NCBI RefSeq assembly: GCF_964355755.1
Contig: NC_092671.1
Coordinates: 12,132,501 to 12,196,500 of the forward strand
Length of the DNA: 64,000 bases
Reading direction: 5' to 3'
DNA from: Antedon mediterranea
Taxonomy: Eukaryota; Echinodermata; Crinoidea; Comatulida; Antedonidae
Below are positions 10,161-23,335 of this stretch, piece by piece. The notes beneath the pieces are model-generated. The model was not told where the DNA came from, did not search any database, and worked only from the letters and a program-made list of their open reading frames with translations. A program made the translations under genes and the position numbers. The first letter of the stretch is position 1; every line of letters starts with the position of its first letter.

Positions 10161-12113
10161 TTAGTTTTCGTAAGTGGCACCACAAGTATATGTAAGTGTC
10201 CACGGCAGACCTGAGTGCACGTCTGGTATCTTGAAAATTAACGGTTTTATTTTAAAGTAAACTGGTGCGCGTTTGCTAACGCAGTTACACAGCTGAACTA
10301 GGATCTTGTATCTAATTCTTTCTTCTATTAGCCTACTTAGTTGACATAACAAAGGAAAAGCACTCGTACGTCTAGATACCTGAAAAACCAATCGGGCTGC
10401 GCGATTTTGTATTGTTTGCAAGGTATTATTATCAATAGACTTACGAATACGATATAAATGTCTTAAATAGAAATTAGCGACTTGTTTAACCTTAGATGCT
10501 CATTCATTTTTAGGTGTTGATCGTCGGGGTGAAAACACAATCATCTCCGTTTTGGAGTCATTTAGTTTGTTGTCACGCATCCATCCAATCTTTTAGTTTA
10601 TTAATGCCCGTCTTAGACAAGACATTGCTCTATCAACACCCGTAGCTGATTTGGGATTGCAGTTAATATAAATGTGCGTATCATCTGCCTATAGATGAAA
10701 CTCCACTCCAGTATCTCTAATAATGCTGGATAACGGTTGTGTGTATGCGCAGAATAGACTGGGGTTAATTACGGACCCTTGGGGGACTCCAAACTCCAGT
10801 GGGAAGCTATTAGAATTAGAGCCAGGTACAGAAACTTTACATTTCCGTCCACACACATAAGTTTCAAATCAACCGAGGGCTTCATCTGTAATGCAATAAA
10901 CATTTGTTTAGCCTATTCAGAAGGATTGTGTGGTCAAGGGTATCAAACGCTGCGCTTAGATCTAATATCACATGAATTATAATATTTCCTTTTTCTAGTG
11001 CACCTAATATATCCGATTTAATATTAATTAATGCAGTCTCAGTTCTGTGACCTGATTTCTAAGCTGATTGTAAAACATCATTCATGTCATTTAGCGCAAG
11101 GTGTTTTTTAAATTGTTCATGTGCGGGATATTCGATCAATTTAATTAAAGAGACCGGCATAAAATTAGCCAAAATGTGTGCGTCAAGAGATTGTTTTTTA
11201 ATTACAGGTGTTATCATAGCAGTGCGAAGCTGTGAGGAGAATTGACATGACCCAAACGAGGTACTAATTATATTGGCAATGGCATGGTGCTAAGACATCT
11301 GAACTGTTTTTAAGGAGCCATGTAGGTAGGGGATCTGCATAACTGGATATATTAGGGATTTTATTTAAAGGTGCAATGACGTAATCAGTATCAACAGCGT
11401 TAAAACAGTTCATAGCTAAAACATTAGTTGTGAGTCATTATTATATTATCATTACGACTAACAATAATATAAAGAACTTCTCTAATGTTTTTTATCTTTT
11501 GCTCGAAGTAAGTTGCAAAGTTATCACACAAGTCTATATTTGAATTTGTAACTGGCATTGGCTTATGTGTCCTGCCAAGTAGACAATTTATGGTCTTATA
11601 CATCGAGCGAATGTCACAAGATACCAGTTTATCCTTAAAATAAAATAAAATAAAATATAAAATATTAAAATATATGCATTTGTCTTAAGAACAGATGCAT
11701 GTTTTACTTCGAAGTTTATGCGATCCTATGTGTCTTGCGAAACTTTCAATTTAGTTGACGACATTCCAATTCTTCCGTCATCGACGCTGGGTCATTTGTA
11801 GTATTATGTTATCGGACAGTGAATGTCTATTCCACCTGTTTGACGGAATCATCTAATTTGTGAATATCATTTAACGCGTTCTTAACCAGTCTCAGTTTTA
11901 AAGTAGTTGAGGTCCAAATTTATTTATCATTCTTTTCTCTCTTCGGGATTTTGTAGTATCAAAACAAAATTCTATGATGTAGTGGTCGGATCCGTATGTA
12001 ATAGGAGTGACCTTAAATTTCGTAACTAGTTTTTCCACCGATCTATTTAGGACTTGGTCCAGAATGTGACCTGCAATATGTGTAGGGCGATCCACTAAAT
12101 GTTATTGTAGTAA
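10161..12113 (-). pseudogene. CR1/L2-type LINE remnant (endonuclease to RT C-terminus)
   Basis: Read on the minus strand. The endonuclease end (about 12113-11898) has RPTHIAGHILDQV and SDHYIIEF, the usual end of an AP-endonuclease domain. Downstream come broken RT blocks; around 10690 the catalytic tyrosine codon is TAG (10689-10691), leaving stop-ADDTHIYIN. The C-terminal tail (10421-10161) reads LQTIQNRAARLVF and RIRYKILVQLC, characteristic of CR1/L2 reverse transcriptases. Many stops and frame changes show it is dead. It is a different subfamily from the LINE at 12.6-18.2 kb. Confidence 0.82.
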
Positions 12114-12414
12114 ATTGTTGTAGGCCAAGTAAGACCAGTGTGTTAGCTGCACCACAAAAACGAGCTAACCAACACAGCGGTTACGGTCATTTGAATATGA
12201 ATATGGCTCATGTGTACCGTCCCATTGTTTGTGAAAACAAGCTTAGCTATTCTAAAGCTGAACTACTATCGCTACGTTATCAAACCACAAGCCAAAACCA
12301 ATACTTTGATATGATTATAAACACGGTTATAGCATTCAACAATTCAGTTCTATTAAAGAAATGGTTTCGCAGTCGCCGAGGAAAACTGTCCCGTTAGTAT
12401 TGGAAATAGACCGT

Positions 12415-12415
<1 letters not shown>

Positions 12416-12450
<35 letters not shown>
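12416..12450. repeat. (TAA)n microsatellite
   Basis: About eleven tandem taa units, then ta-rich sequence. It separates the two LINE remnants and may derive from a LINE tail. Confidence 0.85.
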
Positions 12451-12456
<6 letters not shown>

Positions 12457-12628
12457 AAATATTTATATAGATAAAACAATCAGATAAGTGTATCTGTTTT
12501 ACATTGTGGTCCTGTCTTAATCAAAATATACAAAAGAGAAACTTAATTAAATATAATACAGTTTTTATGAAAAGAAATGAGATTTGTATATAGCCTTAAA
12601 GAACGTAATTGTTGGTGCCGATTTAATA

Positions 12629-13934
12629 TTAATTGGTAAACTGTAAACTAAGGGTGTATTTAGGTATTGTTACGTTCAAATTTTCTACTCCACGTGTTAA
12701 GTGGGTCTGAATATCGCGAATCAATTCAATTTCATTTACTAATCTAATTGGTGCAAGGCCGTAAACACATTTATACATTAGACATGCTATGGAGAAATCT
12801 CGTTTCTCTTCAAGAGTTTGCCACGATAGGTTCTGGATGATGTTGTCAGCCCTTAAATTAATATAATCGAAGTTGTTAGTTACAATTCGAGCAGCTCTTT
12901 TTTGATGTCGCCTTAAAATATTTTTGTTTAACTCTGTCGTATTTTCCCAGACTGTTATAGCATAATCAATTGTACTTATATATAGAGTTTCTAGTAACGG
13001 TTTAGTACTTAAACTACTAGCTATTTTACCTAGCATTGTTATTTTATATCCAATATTTTTACTAATACATTGAGTATTTTGTTTCCAAGTTAACATTTCA
13101 TCGATTACGACTCCCAGATACCTTATACTATCAACTTGTTGTAATTTACTGGTTCCAATTTGTATATTTAAATCATTACTGTCAGCTGTATGATTGTTTC
13201 TTAGTAACATAACCTTTGTTTTTTTTCAGTATTTATAGAGAGGTGATTGTCATCATACCATTTACCAATGTTATCAATAATTATTTGTAATGAATCATTT
13301 ACTATCATAGCAGTATCAACCACAACATCATCAGCAAAAACGCTGAAATATCATTTATAAAAATGAGAAACAGGATGGGTCCCAGGATACTTCCTTGTGG
13401 AACACCAATATTGATTTCTTTAATTGTAGATTTGTTTTTGTTACAGTATACAAACTGTTTTCTGTTTTTTAAGTAATTACTAAACCAGTAAACAACATTT
13501 TCATGGAAACCATATTTGTAAAGCTTAAATAACAAAATTGAGTGTTCTATCGTGTCAAAGCACTTGGATATATCTAAGAAACAAGCGCCGACGACCTCTG
13601 AGTCATTAAAACTTTCTAACCAATCATCAACTACTCTGTGCAAGCATGTTACAGTAGAATGGTTTTTCAAAAAGGCAAATTGATCAATGTTAATTAAATC
13701 AAACAAACTAAGAAAAGAAATGATTTGTTCCTGAACCACTCTCTCTATAATCTTTGCGATATGAGCAACGACAGATATTTGTCTGTAGTTGCTCATACTG
13801 TCTTTACTACCCTTTCCTTTATATATATAGGAGTTGTCCTTGCTACTTTCCAATCAGCTAAGACAAGAGAGAGATTCACAATTAAGACACAATGGATAAG
13901 CAATGTATGGAGCTGCTAACCTTAACAATTTACT
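12629..13934 (-). pseudogene. LINE reverse transcriptase, C-terminal part (CR1/jockey-like)
   Basis: Minus strand. RT blocks in order: IYKGKGSKDSMSNYRQISVV (about 13830), CFLDISKCFDTIEHSILL, GVPQGSILGPILFLIFINDI (about 13400), then FADDVVVD after a one-base frame change near 13345. A second long frame from 13210 encodes the thumb and tail (YLGVVID; RRHQKRAARIV). The upstream end at 13934 is cut inside the coding sequence by a DNA transposon; the same LINE resumes at 15543. Frameshifted and interrupted, so inactive. Confidence 0.9.
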
Positions 13935-15542
13935 GGGTGTCACGAAACCTAAGACCACAAAAGCTAAGACCCCCTAAGACCTAAGATCACGAAAGCTAAG
14001 ACCCAAGACCTAAGATTACAAATATTTATCTTTCGCACCTGCCTTGCATTTTAACTCCCAACATTTATTCTGAATACCACACCTTAGAATTGGCACTTTC
14101 ATGAAAAAGAATCACATAAATAGTAACAAATACATTTTTAAAATGATATAAAGACGTTTTTCTCGCACACAAAATGACTAGCCTACAGTACAGTAGGCCT
14201 ACCCCATATGTTCAATGTTTTTGTTTCTATGGAACGTCAAAAGAGCAACAATTATATAGAGGGCTGAAAACTCTGTGGAGTCCATCTACAGTGTGGATGG
14301 AACAATGTAAAATTAAAATTGTAATGATAATGGTATATAATCATGCAAGTACGAAGAAATAAATACTGGCAAATAAACTTTAATTTAAAAATCATTATTT
14401 GTTTCGTTTTCTTTCTGTTTTTATACTTGTACTATTATTGTTGCTCTTTTGGCGCTCCATAGAAACAAAAACATTGAGCATGTGTGTGTGGGGGGAGCTC
14501 GAGGAGTTACAGTATACAAAGAAACATGTCTGTAAAATCATCACATTAAAGGATTTATTTATTTGTTTTTATGTGTTTCTCCTTCTGAAAGTACTTATAA
14601 GTCCTAATTTTAAAGTGTGGTATTCAGGATAAAGTTAGTCAACAACTTTGGAGTAAAAATACAAGAAAGGCAGGTGCGTAAGAAAAACATCCTCTAAACC
14701 AACACAATGGAGTAAATATATACCAACAAACAACCCGTCAAGTTTGTTTGTTGTAAAGAAAAAATATACATTTACTCAACGGGCGAAAATAATGTGAGTT
14801 TATCTATGTTTTGCGGTAGTATTAAATTATATTTGTGTCAACAGAGTCCAGGACAAAACAAAGGAAACAAAACACCGAAATGGATGGAAAATGTCATTTA
14901 TTATTAAATGACGAAATAAATAAATATATAATGTAAAACTACTGTAATAATAACAAAGGGGGCAGCCACCATTACATTATGTAGGTTATGGTATTGATAT
15001 TACATCTAATACCTTACATTACGTGAAGGCTGACCCTGTTGAATATATAGTATTAACAATTAGCATTCCCCATTGTTATATAGAAAACGCACCATTAACA
15101 TACTTGTAAAATAACCGATAATATAATATAAAAGTTATAGGTCTATACAGAATCGTAACTAACATATCGTAGAATTAATATACATAATCAAATTGAGATA
15201 TAATTATTATGGGCACACACGCCAAAAACCCGACTCGCAGAGAGGGTTCCGCCCAGAAAAGTATATCGAAATAAATGCATAGGTTTGTATCTGTTTAGTT
15301 AATAGACCCAGAGCTGTGCTCAATAGGTCTGCCTGAACTACGAATGTTGTAATGAAGTATTAAATTATATTTATGGTAATAAATGAAACCTACTGTGTTT
15401 AAAATTATGTATGAATAAACAAGTATTGTTTTTAAGCTGTAGTATATCTTAGAATTTGTAATCTTAGGTCCTGGGTCTTAGCTTTCGTGATCTTAGGTCT
15501 TAGGGGGTCTTAGCTTTCGTGGTCTTAGGTTTCGTGACACCC
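13935..15542. mobile_element. 1.6-kb DNA transposon with about 90-bp TIRs and 10-bp target-site duplication (MULE-like)
   Basis: Termini are GGGTGTC...GACACCC. The terminal inverted repeats of about 90 bp carry repeated 'cctaagacc / agctaagacc' units. Direct repeats acaatttact (13925-13934) and acaattgact (15543-15552) flank it, 9 of 10 identical. Removing the element restores a continuous LINE reading frame (QLW joined to KLLRLAAPYIAYPL), which independently fixes both ends. No transposase is visible inside. A 9-10 bp duplication suggests Mutator-like ancestry, by inference. Confidence 0.87.
14070..14640. repeat. Internal inverted repeat within the 13.9-15.5 kb transposon
   Basis: Arms at about 14070-14250 and 14437-14635 are imperfect inverted copies, e.g. 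'tgtttttgtttctatgga' against 'tccatagaaacaaaaaca', and 'gaataccacacc' against 'gtgtggtattc'. This is either a second nested foldback element or subterminal structure of the host element. The short frames here (14174, 14399) are its two strands. Confidence 0.72.
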
Positions 15543-16310
15543 ACAATTGACTATCAAAATCTAGAACATCTAAATGTTTTTCTGGCAAATTATAAAGCTT
15601 CCCTTTAATGGTATTTACATCAACATTTATAAAATTTAAAGGAATATTCACTAGGTGGATTATTCCAACTTGGCAGCGTATCGTCAAATGACTGCGCCAT
15701 CTTAATTCCTATGTTGGTAAAGTATTCATTAAAATGTTTGCAATCAATAGTTTTACTAATGTTAGATTTCATTTTACCAGGTAATTTATTTAGCTCGTTC
15801 CACATTTTTTTGGAATTATTTTTATATTTTATATTTACATTATTACAATAGTTATACTTTGCTTTCTTATTGTTAGTGTTAACCAGATTTCTAAGTCTTC
15901 TATACTCAGTTTTTAATCCTGGATTATTAACATTTACTTTGCTTTTGGTATAATCTCTTTTGTACATTTTTTTTTATAATTTAAGGAGTTATCCAGGGAG
16001 AGAATATATTTTTTATTCTTGAATTTTTATAGGCCCATGTTTATTACTTAAATTTAGAAAGCAATTTTTAAACGTACCCCATGCATTGTCAACGTTATTA
16101 AATTGTGAATATTTTGTAATTTCTGAGAATGGGAAATATCATGTAAGAATGCCCCTTCATCAAAGTTCTTATAATCTCTATAATATATTGTTTTATGTTT
16201 AGCTTCTTTTTCCTTAAATTTTAAACAGCTGTAAAACCATAAAATGGTCGCTTAGGCCTAAAGCTATTTTAGCAACACCACTTAAATAGTGCTAATCTGG
16301 AATTGTTGTT
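15543..16310 (-). pseudogene. Same LINE: region between endonuclease and RT
   Basis: Minus strand. A frame from 15967 gives KTEYRRLRNLVNTNNKKAK and MWNELNKLPG, the spacer typical of CR1/jockey LINEs, plus KHFNEYFTNIG ahead of the RT. At 16190-16130 it reads NFDEGAFLHDIS, the usual block after the endonuclease. At about 16290-16230 the endonuclease end reads VAKIALGLSDHFMV. Lies between the two inserted DNA elements. Confidence 0.82.
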
Positions 16311-17929
16311 AGGGTCTGTTTCTGCTGCATAACGCAATTTAACCGGTTATTTTAAAATAGATTAAAAATAGATAACAATAACAAGACCGCGTTTCTGCTC
16401 AATTTGTGCTCCAAAATAACCCGTTAAATATATAGGTGGTCGTCGAGCAAAACGTCATCATTACCCAAAATGCAATACACTCAGACGGAAGTAGTAAGTT
16501 GGCTGTTTGTTTACATCGACGTCAGTACACACGTGTGTGATATGTTAACATAATAAAATGTTGTCTACAAGTTTTGTTTTTTGTAAAGCCTACTTACCAT
16601 CGTTAATAAAATTAATTCTCATGGCGCCTTCAATAACACGGGGAGGGTCGTGCAGCGCCCGATCGCCTAGAATAATTTTTATCTAGCCTAATTCCTCAAC
16701 AAAGGCGATGACACACGGCCCTTCCCACGTGAACGACTGTTGTCTTTCGCGAGCCCGGTCCTACAAAAAACCAAACGGAAACAAAAACAAGACTCAGAAT
16801 GTTGCAATACCTACCAAACGAAAGTAGATAATTGTTAATTAATTATGAAACCCCAACTTTTATAGCAAAAATCGTCCGAATTTATGTTAAAAACGACGAG
16901 TTTAGCCACAAAAACTTAAATCAAACTAGAGTATCCAAGTCATAGAATATCGCACGCACATAGTGCCTTTAATAGAATAATGAGTATTAAACATTGTTTC
17001 GTATATTTATGTACTAACATAAATAATAACACATTTCTATGCTTAATAAAATCATATTTAATATATTATCAAAGGCTCTGATAACCTATGTTTCGGTCGA
17101 TGTGATGTTTTTCTAACAAAATTATATGTAAAACGATCAAAGTAATTAGATTGTTCATTGTTCTCCTATGAAAGGCACTAAGGCCGTGCCATAAATACGC
17201 TCGTTTGGATTAAGTTTTTGTTTCTAAATTCATCGTTTATAACATAAATTCGGATGATTTTTGCTATAAAATTTGGGTTTTCATAATTAATTAACCATTA
17301 TCTACTCTCGTTTGGTAGGTATTTGCAACATTCTGAGTCCCTTTTTTTTCCGTTTTGGTGTTTATATAGGCCCATCCATACCCTTCGCGAGCGTGTACCT
17401 AATATTATAACGCCTCAAATTGCTTAGCTTGAGTAGTCCCCGGAACTCCACCCCAAATTTCTATTTTATTTTCGCAAAAATGCTCTCATTTATTATCTGT
17501 GATTCTTTTCTATTGCCTCCCATCCTTCCCCGTACTTTCTCTCCCCCCACAACTGAATAACATATCTTGTGATTTCATTCATCCACATACATGTTACCGA
17601 CATGTTCACTTCTTCGTTCGACTGTCAAAACCACGAGGAAAACACACATCGTATGCGACGGTATCTGACCCGGGGTCACAACTGTCAATCAAATAACCGT
17701 TATTTCGTGTTGCAGCTAAGAATTGCTCAGCGATAACCGGTTAAACGGCGTTCTAACACCGATTTAAATTGGTGTTTTTAACCGGTTATTTTGCGCTGCC
17801 TTTTAACCGGTTACCACAAATTTGTCCTGTTTCTGCTGCCAAGAAAATGGAGTTAATTTATTCACACCGATTTTAATTTATTCACACCGATTTTAACCGG
17901 TTATTTTTTATGCAGCAGAAACAGGCCCT
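16311..17929. mobile_element. 1.6-kb inverted-repeat DNA element inserted in the LINE endonuclease
   Basis: The ends match as inverted repeats: AGGGTCTGTTTCTGCTGCAT at the left and its near-complement ending CAGGCCCT at the right, followed inside by 'aaccggttattt' motifs repeated many times. A second pair of inverted arms lies inside (about 16770-16985 and 17165-17365). LINE endonuclease sequence stops on one side (CIDLIL) and resumes on the other (SGVAKIALGLSDH). I could not find a clear target-site duplication, so the superfamily is open. Confidence 0.78.
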
Positions 17930-18180
17930 AGTATCAAATCAATACAACTTGATGAGTGTGACGTAACTATTGTTTTATCATGAATCAACTGGGTCATTAC
18001 AAACATGTTTTCGATCATATTGATAGGATTTTTCGAGAGGTTCTCATTTAAGACATAATCAATATTAAAATCGCCGAGTAATACAATTTCAGTGTTTTCC
18101 ATACTAACTTTTCCAAGTAAATCAATAATTAAGTTAAAATATTCATAATTTGCATTTGGAGGGCGGTATAAACAGCATAC
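17930..18180 (-). pseudogene. Same LINE: N-terminal endonuclease part
   Basis: Minus strand. Reads CCLYRPPNANYEYFN, then VLLGDFNIDYV with the catalytic GDFN motif of AP-type LINE endonucleases, ending SSCIDLIL where the DNA element interrupts it. The 5' end of the LINE is missing: the next sequence is a foldback repeat. Confidence 0.85.
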
Positions 18181-18219
18181 CGTTCAACCAAACAAGCCGA
18201 ATTCGAATGATCAATTCCG

Positions 18220-18775
18220 TATACGGACAACTACCCCCTGGACAATTACCACCCGGACAACTACCACCCGGAAAATGACCTCCCTAGGACAACTCCCACC
18301 CGGACAACTACCCCCTAGGACAACTACCATCTAAGACAACTACCCTCTCGTCCAACTGCTATTCCCCTAGGACAACAACACCCTCTGAACAACCACACCT
18401 ATATCATGACACCTACACCTTAGGTTATAATTACGATCTTGTAGAACTTCAAAACATAGGGAGAGAGATTGATATTAAATGAAAGCTTTTGAAATTTTTA
18501 ATATGCGTATCGTCAGCAGTTATTTTACATTAAACGAGAATCGATCAAATTTCTAAAACGTATTCCAATCTTGAAAATAAAGGGTGGGGCAACAGTCAAT
18601 CAAACAGTCTTTCATTTAAGATCAATCTCTCGCCCTATGTTTTGAAGTTCAGTAAGTTTTACAAGATCGTAATTTTAACCTAATGTGTACTAGGTGTGGT
18701 TGTTCAGAGAGTGTTGTTTTTCTAGAGGGGTAGTTGTCCTAGGGGCATAGCAGTTGGACAAGAGGGTAGTAACTG
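18220..18775. repeat. Foldback element built of ggacaactacc-type repeats
   Basis: The left arm (about 18220-18480) contains several 'ggacaactaccccc' units, followed by 'acttcaaaacatagggagag'. The right arm (about 18620-18775) is the complement: 'ctctcgccctatgttttgaa', then 'gtagttgtcctagggg'. Some 140 bp of loop separates them. No coding capacity. Confidence 0.78.
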
Positions 18776-21700
18776 TAAGATAGTGGGACTGGTGGAGCAT
18801 CCCACTATTATCGATAAAATTTGCCCGATTTTGTTCTCTCTTTACTTTTTCAAAGCATAATGTTTTACCATAAGATCTTATATTATGCTGTTTTTTTAAA
18901 TTAAAATGACTACTACAATGGCATAGCCTCTAGAGCTAGGGTGGGTGTAGTAGCGTAGTAGCTAGTAAGTTGGGTGGTGTAGTCTGCATGTGCACGCGGT
19001 GTGGTATGATAAAGGAGGAGATGGCCTGAGCCAGACTTGGCCACTGAGTTCTCAGTTGGCCTCTCAGTTGGTGTCATGAGTATGCCTAAAGCCTTCTTTC
19101 TAGGCCCAATGGTTCAAAGCAATAACTTTATTTTATTTATTTAATCTGCTTCTTAATAATAACAATATCGGAATTATTATGCTGTACCACCGACTGTATC
19201 CACCTCATGTAAATTGAAATCATGTGAAAGAAAATGATAATGATAGCGGGTACCTTTTCCTGTAAATCGTTAACATTTCAATGTTTACGTAGAAGATCGC
19301 CGATTATTGTTACGATAGCGTCGAATAACGTCGACAGGAAAACAGGCTTAAGAGAGCAGATTAACATGCTTTTGCATATGCATGATACTCTGTGACGTCA
19401 TTTAACTTTAGCTGTATCTATATATAAATTATGGTTAATTCTGACATAGGCGAGCACAATGCAAAAACTTCGGTACAAATCTCCGCCTTGGATACCTACC
19501 TTATCTATCCGAGATGTACCGCGAAACGTAGATTTGATAACATTAGTGTTCACGCCGACGCTATTGTTCCATATTTATATCTTAGGAAGATATTATAAAG
19601 AGTTTTTGAACAACATTTATGATTTCAACATTAGATTTTCCTCTCAATTTCAATTCTTCCCGGTCAAAGTAATTTCCGGGTTTAAGATAAGTTCACCTTG
19701 CAACAACCTTAGTTTCAAATATTTTCTCTCTTTTAAACACAAGGGAGCAGTTAAAATAATAGATTTGACCCTAAAGGTGACTGGAAACAGGCACTTTCCA
19801 TCAATCAATACAGTGTCCCTTTGGAAGAAGAAAAAAAATCAGACAGTAGGAGTGGTTGGCCATTAGTCATAGCCATTTCAGTTTTTTGTTTATTTTAAAA
19901 CATACCACGCGTGTGTGAAAGTACAGTAGTTAAATTATACTGCAAATTAATAAAGATCAAATTAAATATACGTCATAAAGAATCAGAATATATTGTGGGG
20001 AATAGTATTATAAAATTACATAGGGAGATTTGATGATAAGACATTTTTCGAGTGAAATCCCGATAGCTGAGTTTTATTGAGTAAGCTTGCAGGAATAACT
20101 GTAGGCTATCTTCCTGTGTCCCGTTAGGACCGAGATGTCTGCCCATGTTGCAAGCCGTAATGTCTTCTTTTTTGGGCCCACTCTGTCACGGCAGTTAGTT
20201 TCAAAAGATGATGATGATTAAATTAAATAATGTATTAATAATTATTAGGATGATATTCATTTGAATAAACGCCTCTCCAATAAAACATCACTTTGAATAA
20301 TAACACCCCCCCCCCCCCCCAAACCCAACTATCTAATAAACGTCCATCCACATATTTATAATAACAAAATTTTACTATTTGTAGTAGAATTCACCGCACT
20401 GTTATCTACAATTTACCAATCATTTGTTATTCTTTTTAGCACTTTTCATATCTATTAGAGGATTTCATTTGAATATAAATGTTACCATATTATTAAAACT
20501 AAAAAATTTAACATATATCCCTCGAATAAGCACCTCCCTCAAATGACCTCCGCCTCTCCAAAGGGCCCTACCAAACAATAAAAACTATACTTTAAAATGT
20601 TATTAATCATCTAAAACACTGTGAAACAAAGTAGTTTAGTTTTACGAATGTCAAGCATTTTCAATAATGGTAACCGACAGAAAACGTATAAGGAGAACAT
20701 TATCATTCCGAGAACCATCGTCTACACACCCTCTAGTGCAAAGAATTGAAGTAGTCATACTAAAACCAAAGATAGTGTTGTATGAAACTTACGCGGTAAT
20801 TACATATAGGCCTGGTTTTAATGGGCATTATTGTTTTGGTTGCATAAAACTGTACAACTATATGCACGTCCAACAACACCAGGTCAGTGCAATGCAGTGT
20901 ATGGTGGTTCGTGGTTGTGAATTGGCGCGGCTGCTGCATACGCTGCAAATATAGTGAACACTATCTTAAACATAATATATAATAAAGCACTACTTCTGCT
21001 GCATGCTAAGAATTGTTAGTTTGGGGTTTTTTTGCCTGTTTGTTTACGACACATACATCAATTTTTGTTGGGATATCGCGTGAAGGACCAGGATATTTTG
21101 TTTATTCATCTATTTTTTTATATATTTGTTTTATTCGGGGATTGTAAATGTTCCTTTATAGAATAGTCAGCATTTCAAGGATGGGTTCAAGGATGCGCTG
21201 AAATGAGTCACGTGGGCGCTCTTTTTTCACTATATTCATTCACTGGAGTGAAAAAAGTGCGCAGCATAAAGGTATAAAACAAAATACCGATTGCGCTAGG
21301 CGCTGCATGATTTACGAGTAGAGAACTATTCGTCTAAAAACATTTAAAAACAAACAAACACACACCACCTGTATATTGTCAATTCAGGCACAAAGTTTTG
21401 GGCTAGGCTAGGCGGTGATTTCGTCGCCGAGCAGAGTGGTGCTTATGGCAGACCCATGTTATAAAACTGAAATACTGAATACTGAAATGCTTTATTTGTC
21501 CATCATCATCATAAAATAACAACAGAATTCTTCTTGAAGATTGACAATTATTAGTACAATAATAAATAGATATACAATATAATATACACACACATAATTG
21601 CAAAAAAAATATTATTTGTATATATTATTTGTATATTAACATAAAAGAACAATTAATAATAAGATAACCATCGTTTGCAGACAATTTTAATCGAACCGAT

Positions 21701-22020
21701 CAGATACAGTACACTAGTGAAAGCTACGAAAGCTATGAGTACAGTCCCTAAATATTATCCAATTACAATTCGAGATTTCGACATTCTAATTTGAAATTTC
21801 GATATTATTTTTTTTTAACTTTTGATTCGAACTTAGAGTAGGACATCACCATAAAGTGTTTAATGAACGGAAGGTGCGAAGTAATTACGGTGACAGTTAA
21901 ACACAATCTATTTCGCTTTCCTATCCTGATACATAAAATCTGGTGTCCTCCGAATCTGAAATAAAAGGAAGACATATTGAACCCTGTAGCCCTCACAAAC
22001 GATATGTTAAGTTAGGCCTA
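18776..22020. other. Long stretch without a supported gene
   Basis: Contains a poly-C tract (about 20306-20322), a promoter-like dispersed stretch 'ctctgtgacgtcatttaact' near 19390 that partly recurs near 36415-36455, and an open frame of 135 codons at 19459-19866 that follows a TATA-like 'tatatataaat' but has no recognisable domain, signal peptide or splice context. I do not call it a gene. Confidence 0.55.
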
Positions 22021-22024
22021 TTGA

Positions 22025-22473
22025 TTAAAACAATATTGAGTTGAATAACAACAAATTCTTACAACACTCAATTAAGCCAGGATTCCCCTGCACATAATCA
22101 CAGGCAAATTGTTTTCCACCACACAGTTCTTCACAATCTAGACCGTCTGTAACTATTTCTAATCCTAAAAGAAAACACTGATTAATTAACTGTATCGCAA
22201 GTGTTTGAATTGTGCGTATTGAATAACTTTAAAATAAATACATTTGAACTTCCAAATAAAATCCCGCCAGAGGACTTCATGTTAGTAATAGGTATGGTAT
22301 TGATAATAAACGTGTTGCATTTTATTGTAATAATGACGATAATTAACCGTATAATAATGACGCACTAATCAGTGACGATGTAGATTGATATTGCGAAATG
22401 TGAAAACCACCGTGAAAAACTTACCTTCGGTCATTGCTACAATTAGTATAGCAAACAAAACAGCTCAAAACAT
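22025..22473 (-). pseudogene. Secreted six-cysteine peptide gene copy A, nonsense at codon 3
   Basis: Minus strand, two coding exons: 22473-22425 and 22164-22025, joined by a phase-1 GT/AG intron. Exon 1 reads M-F-stop, then AVLFAILIVAMTEG, which is clearly a signal peptide with a TGA where copies B and D have Arg (CGA) or Gln (CAA). Exon 2 gives a mature peptide containing DCEELCGGKQFACDYV and then ECCKN: six cysteines including a CC pair. It ends TAA. TATA-like 'tatataaata' lies about 100 bases upstream on the same strand. The peptide family is unknown to me. Unless the stop is read through or is a sequencing error, this copy is dead. Confidence 0.62.
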
Positions 22474-23040
22474 TTTTATAAACTGACGTGAATAACTGAA
22501 TATTCTACGGAGAAAATAGAGACAACGGGGTAAATAATATTTGCTAATCATAATAAATAATAACGCTAACTATTTATATAATTGGCGGAGCCAAAAGGAG
22601 GGTAGAAGATTAGACCACGTTTGTCAGGAGAAAAGGTAAAACAATTATTCCTTTGAATAACACTCATTTATAGGTACATTATTGTAAACTTAGGTTCTTT
22701 TATTGTTTAACGGTTTATGCGCGTTGTGCAGTGTTGTCTAAATTCTGGGTATGTGTCTCCTCCGTCAGGAAAAATCCTGGCGTCACCACGAACAAATTAC
22801 CTGGTAGAGAAATACTCGAATCTCAGCCTGGCCTGGCAAACATGAAAGAGTTTTTCAAAAAAAGATACGCCTATATTATTATCTGAAGACTTAGGCCAAC
22901 TATAAATTCTAACATAAAATAAAACCCTTTAAAGCAGCACCCAGCAGTAATGCCGAAGTAATAATAATAATGATGATAAAATCTATATAAATAACGAAAC
23001 AACAATGTCCAACAACAACGTTGATATTGTTATCAAGTGG

Positions 23041-23125
23041 AAATATGTAAATATGTAAATAAATAAATAAATAAATAAATGAATAAATAAATAAATGAAT
23101 AAATAAATAAATGAATGAATGAATG
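23041..23125. repeat. (AAAT)n / (AATG)n microsatellite
   Basis: Tandem aaat units interspersed with gaat units; about 85 bases. Confidence 0.9.
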
Positions 23126-23335
23126 AATAAATAAAATGAAACGGTAAAGAAAAGAATGCGACAACAAAAAAAGGTTTGGCTACTTACAAATCAATTCTGT
23201 TGAAACGTTGTGAACTTTTCACGGTGGTGACAGAACGCAAACTATAATGTTATGAAGTGTATGGCACGATTTATAGTAGTTAACTACAAGTTTGTTTTAG
23301 ATAATAATAGCTTAATAAAGCAATATTTAAATTCG

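Noticed and set aside
12140-12397. Plus-strand 85-codon frame as a host gene
   Set aside because: SYSKAELLSLRY is a common retroelement-type motif and the frame sits between two LINE remnants; too short to assign.
19459-19866. 135-codon frame behind a TATA-like sequence as a gene
   Set aside because: Poor composition (ends in a lysine run then low-complexity), no signal peptide, domain or splice evidence.
20667-20954. 95-codon frame with basic N-terminus
   Set aside because: Antisense frame of similar length overlaps; contains common repeat motifs; no family resemblance.
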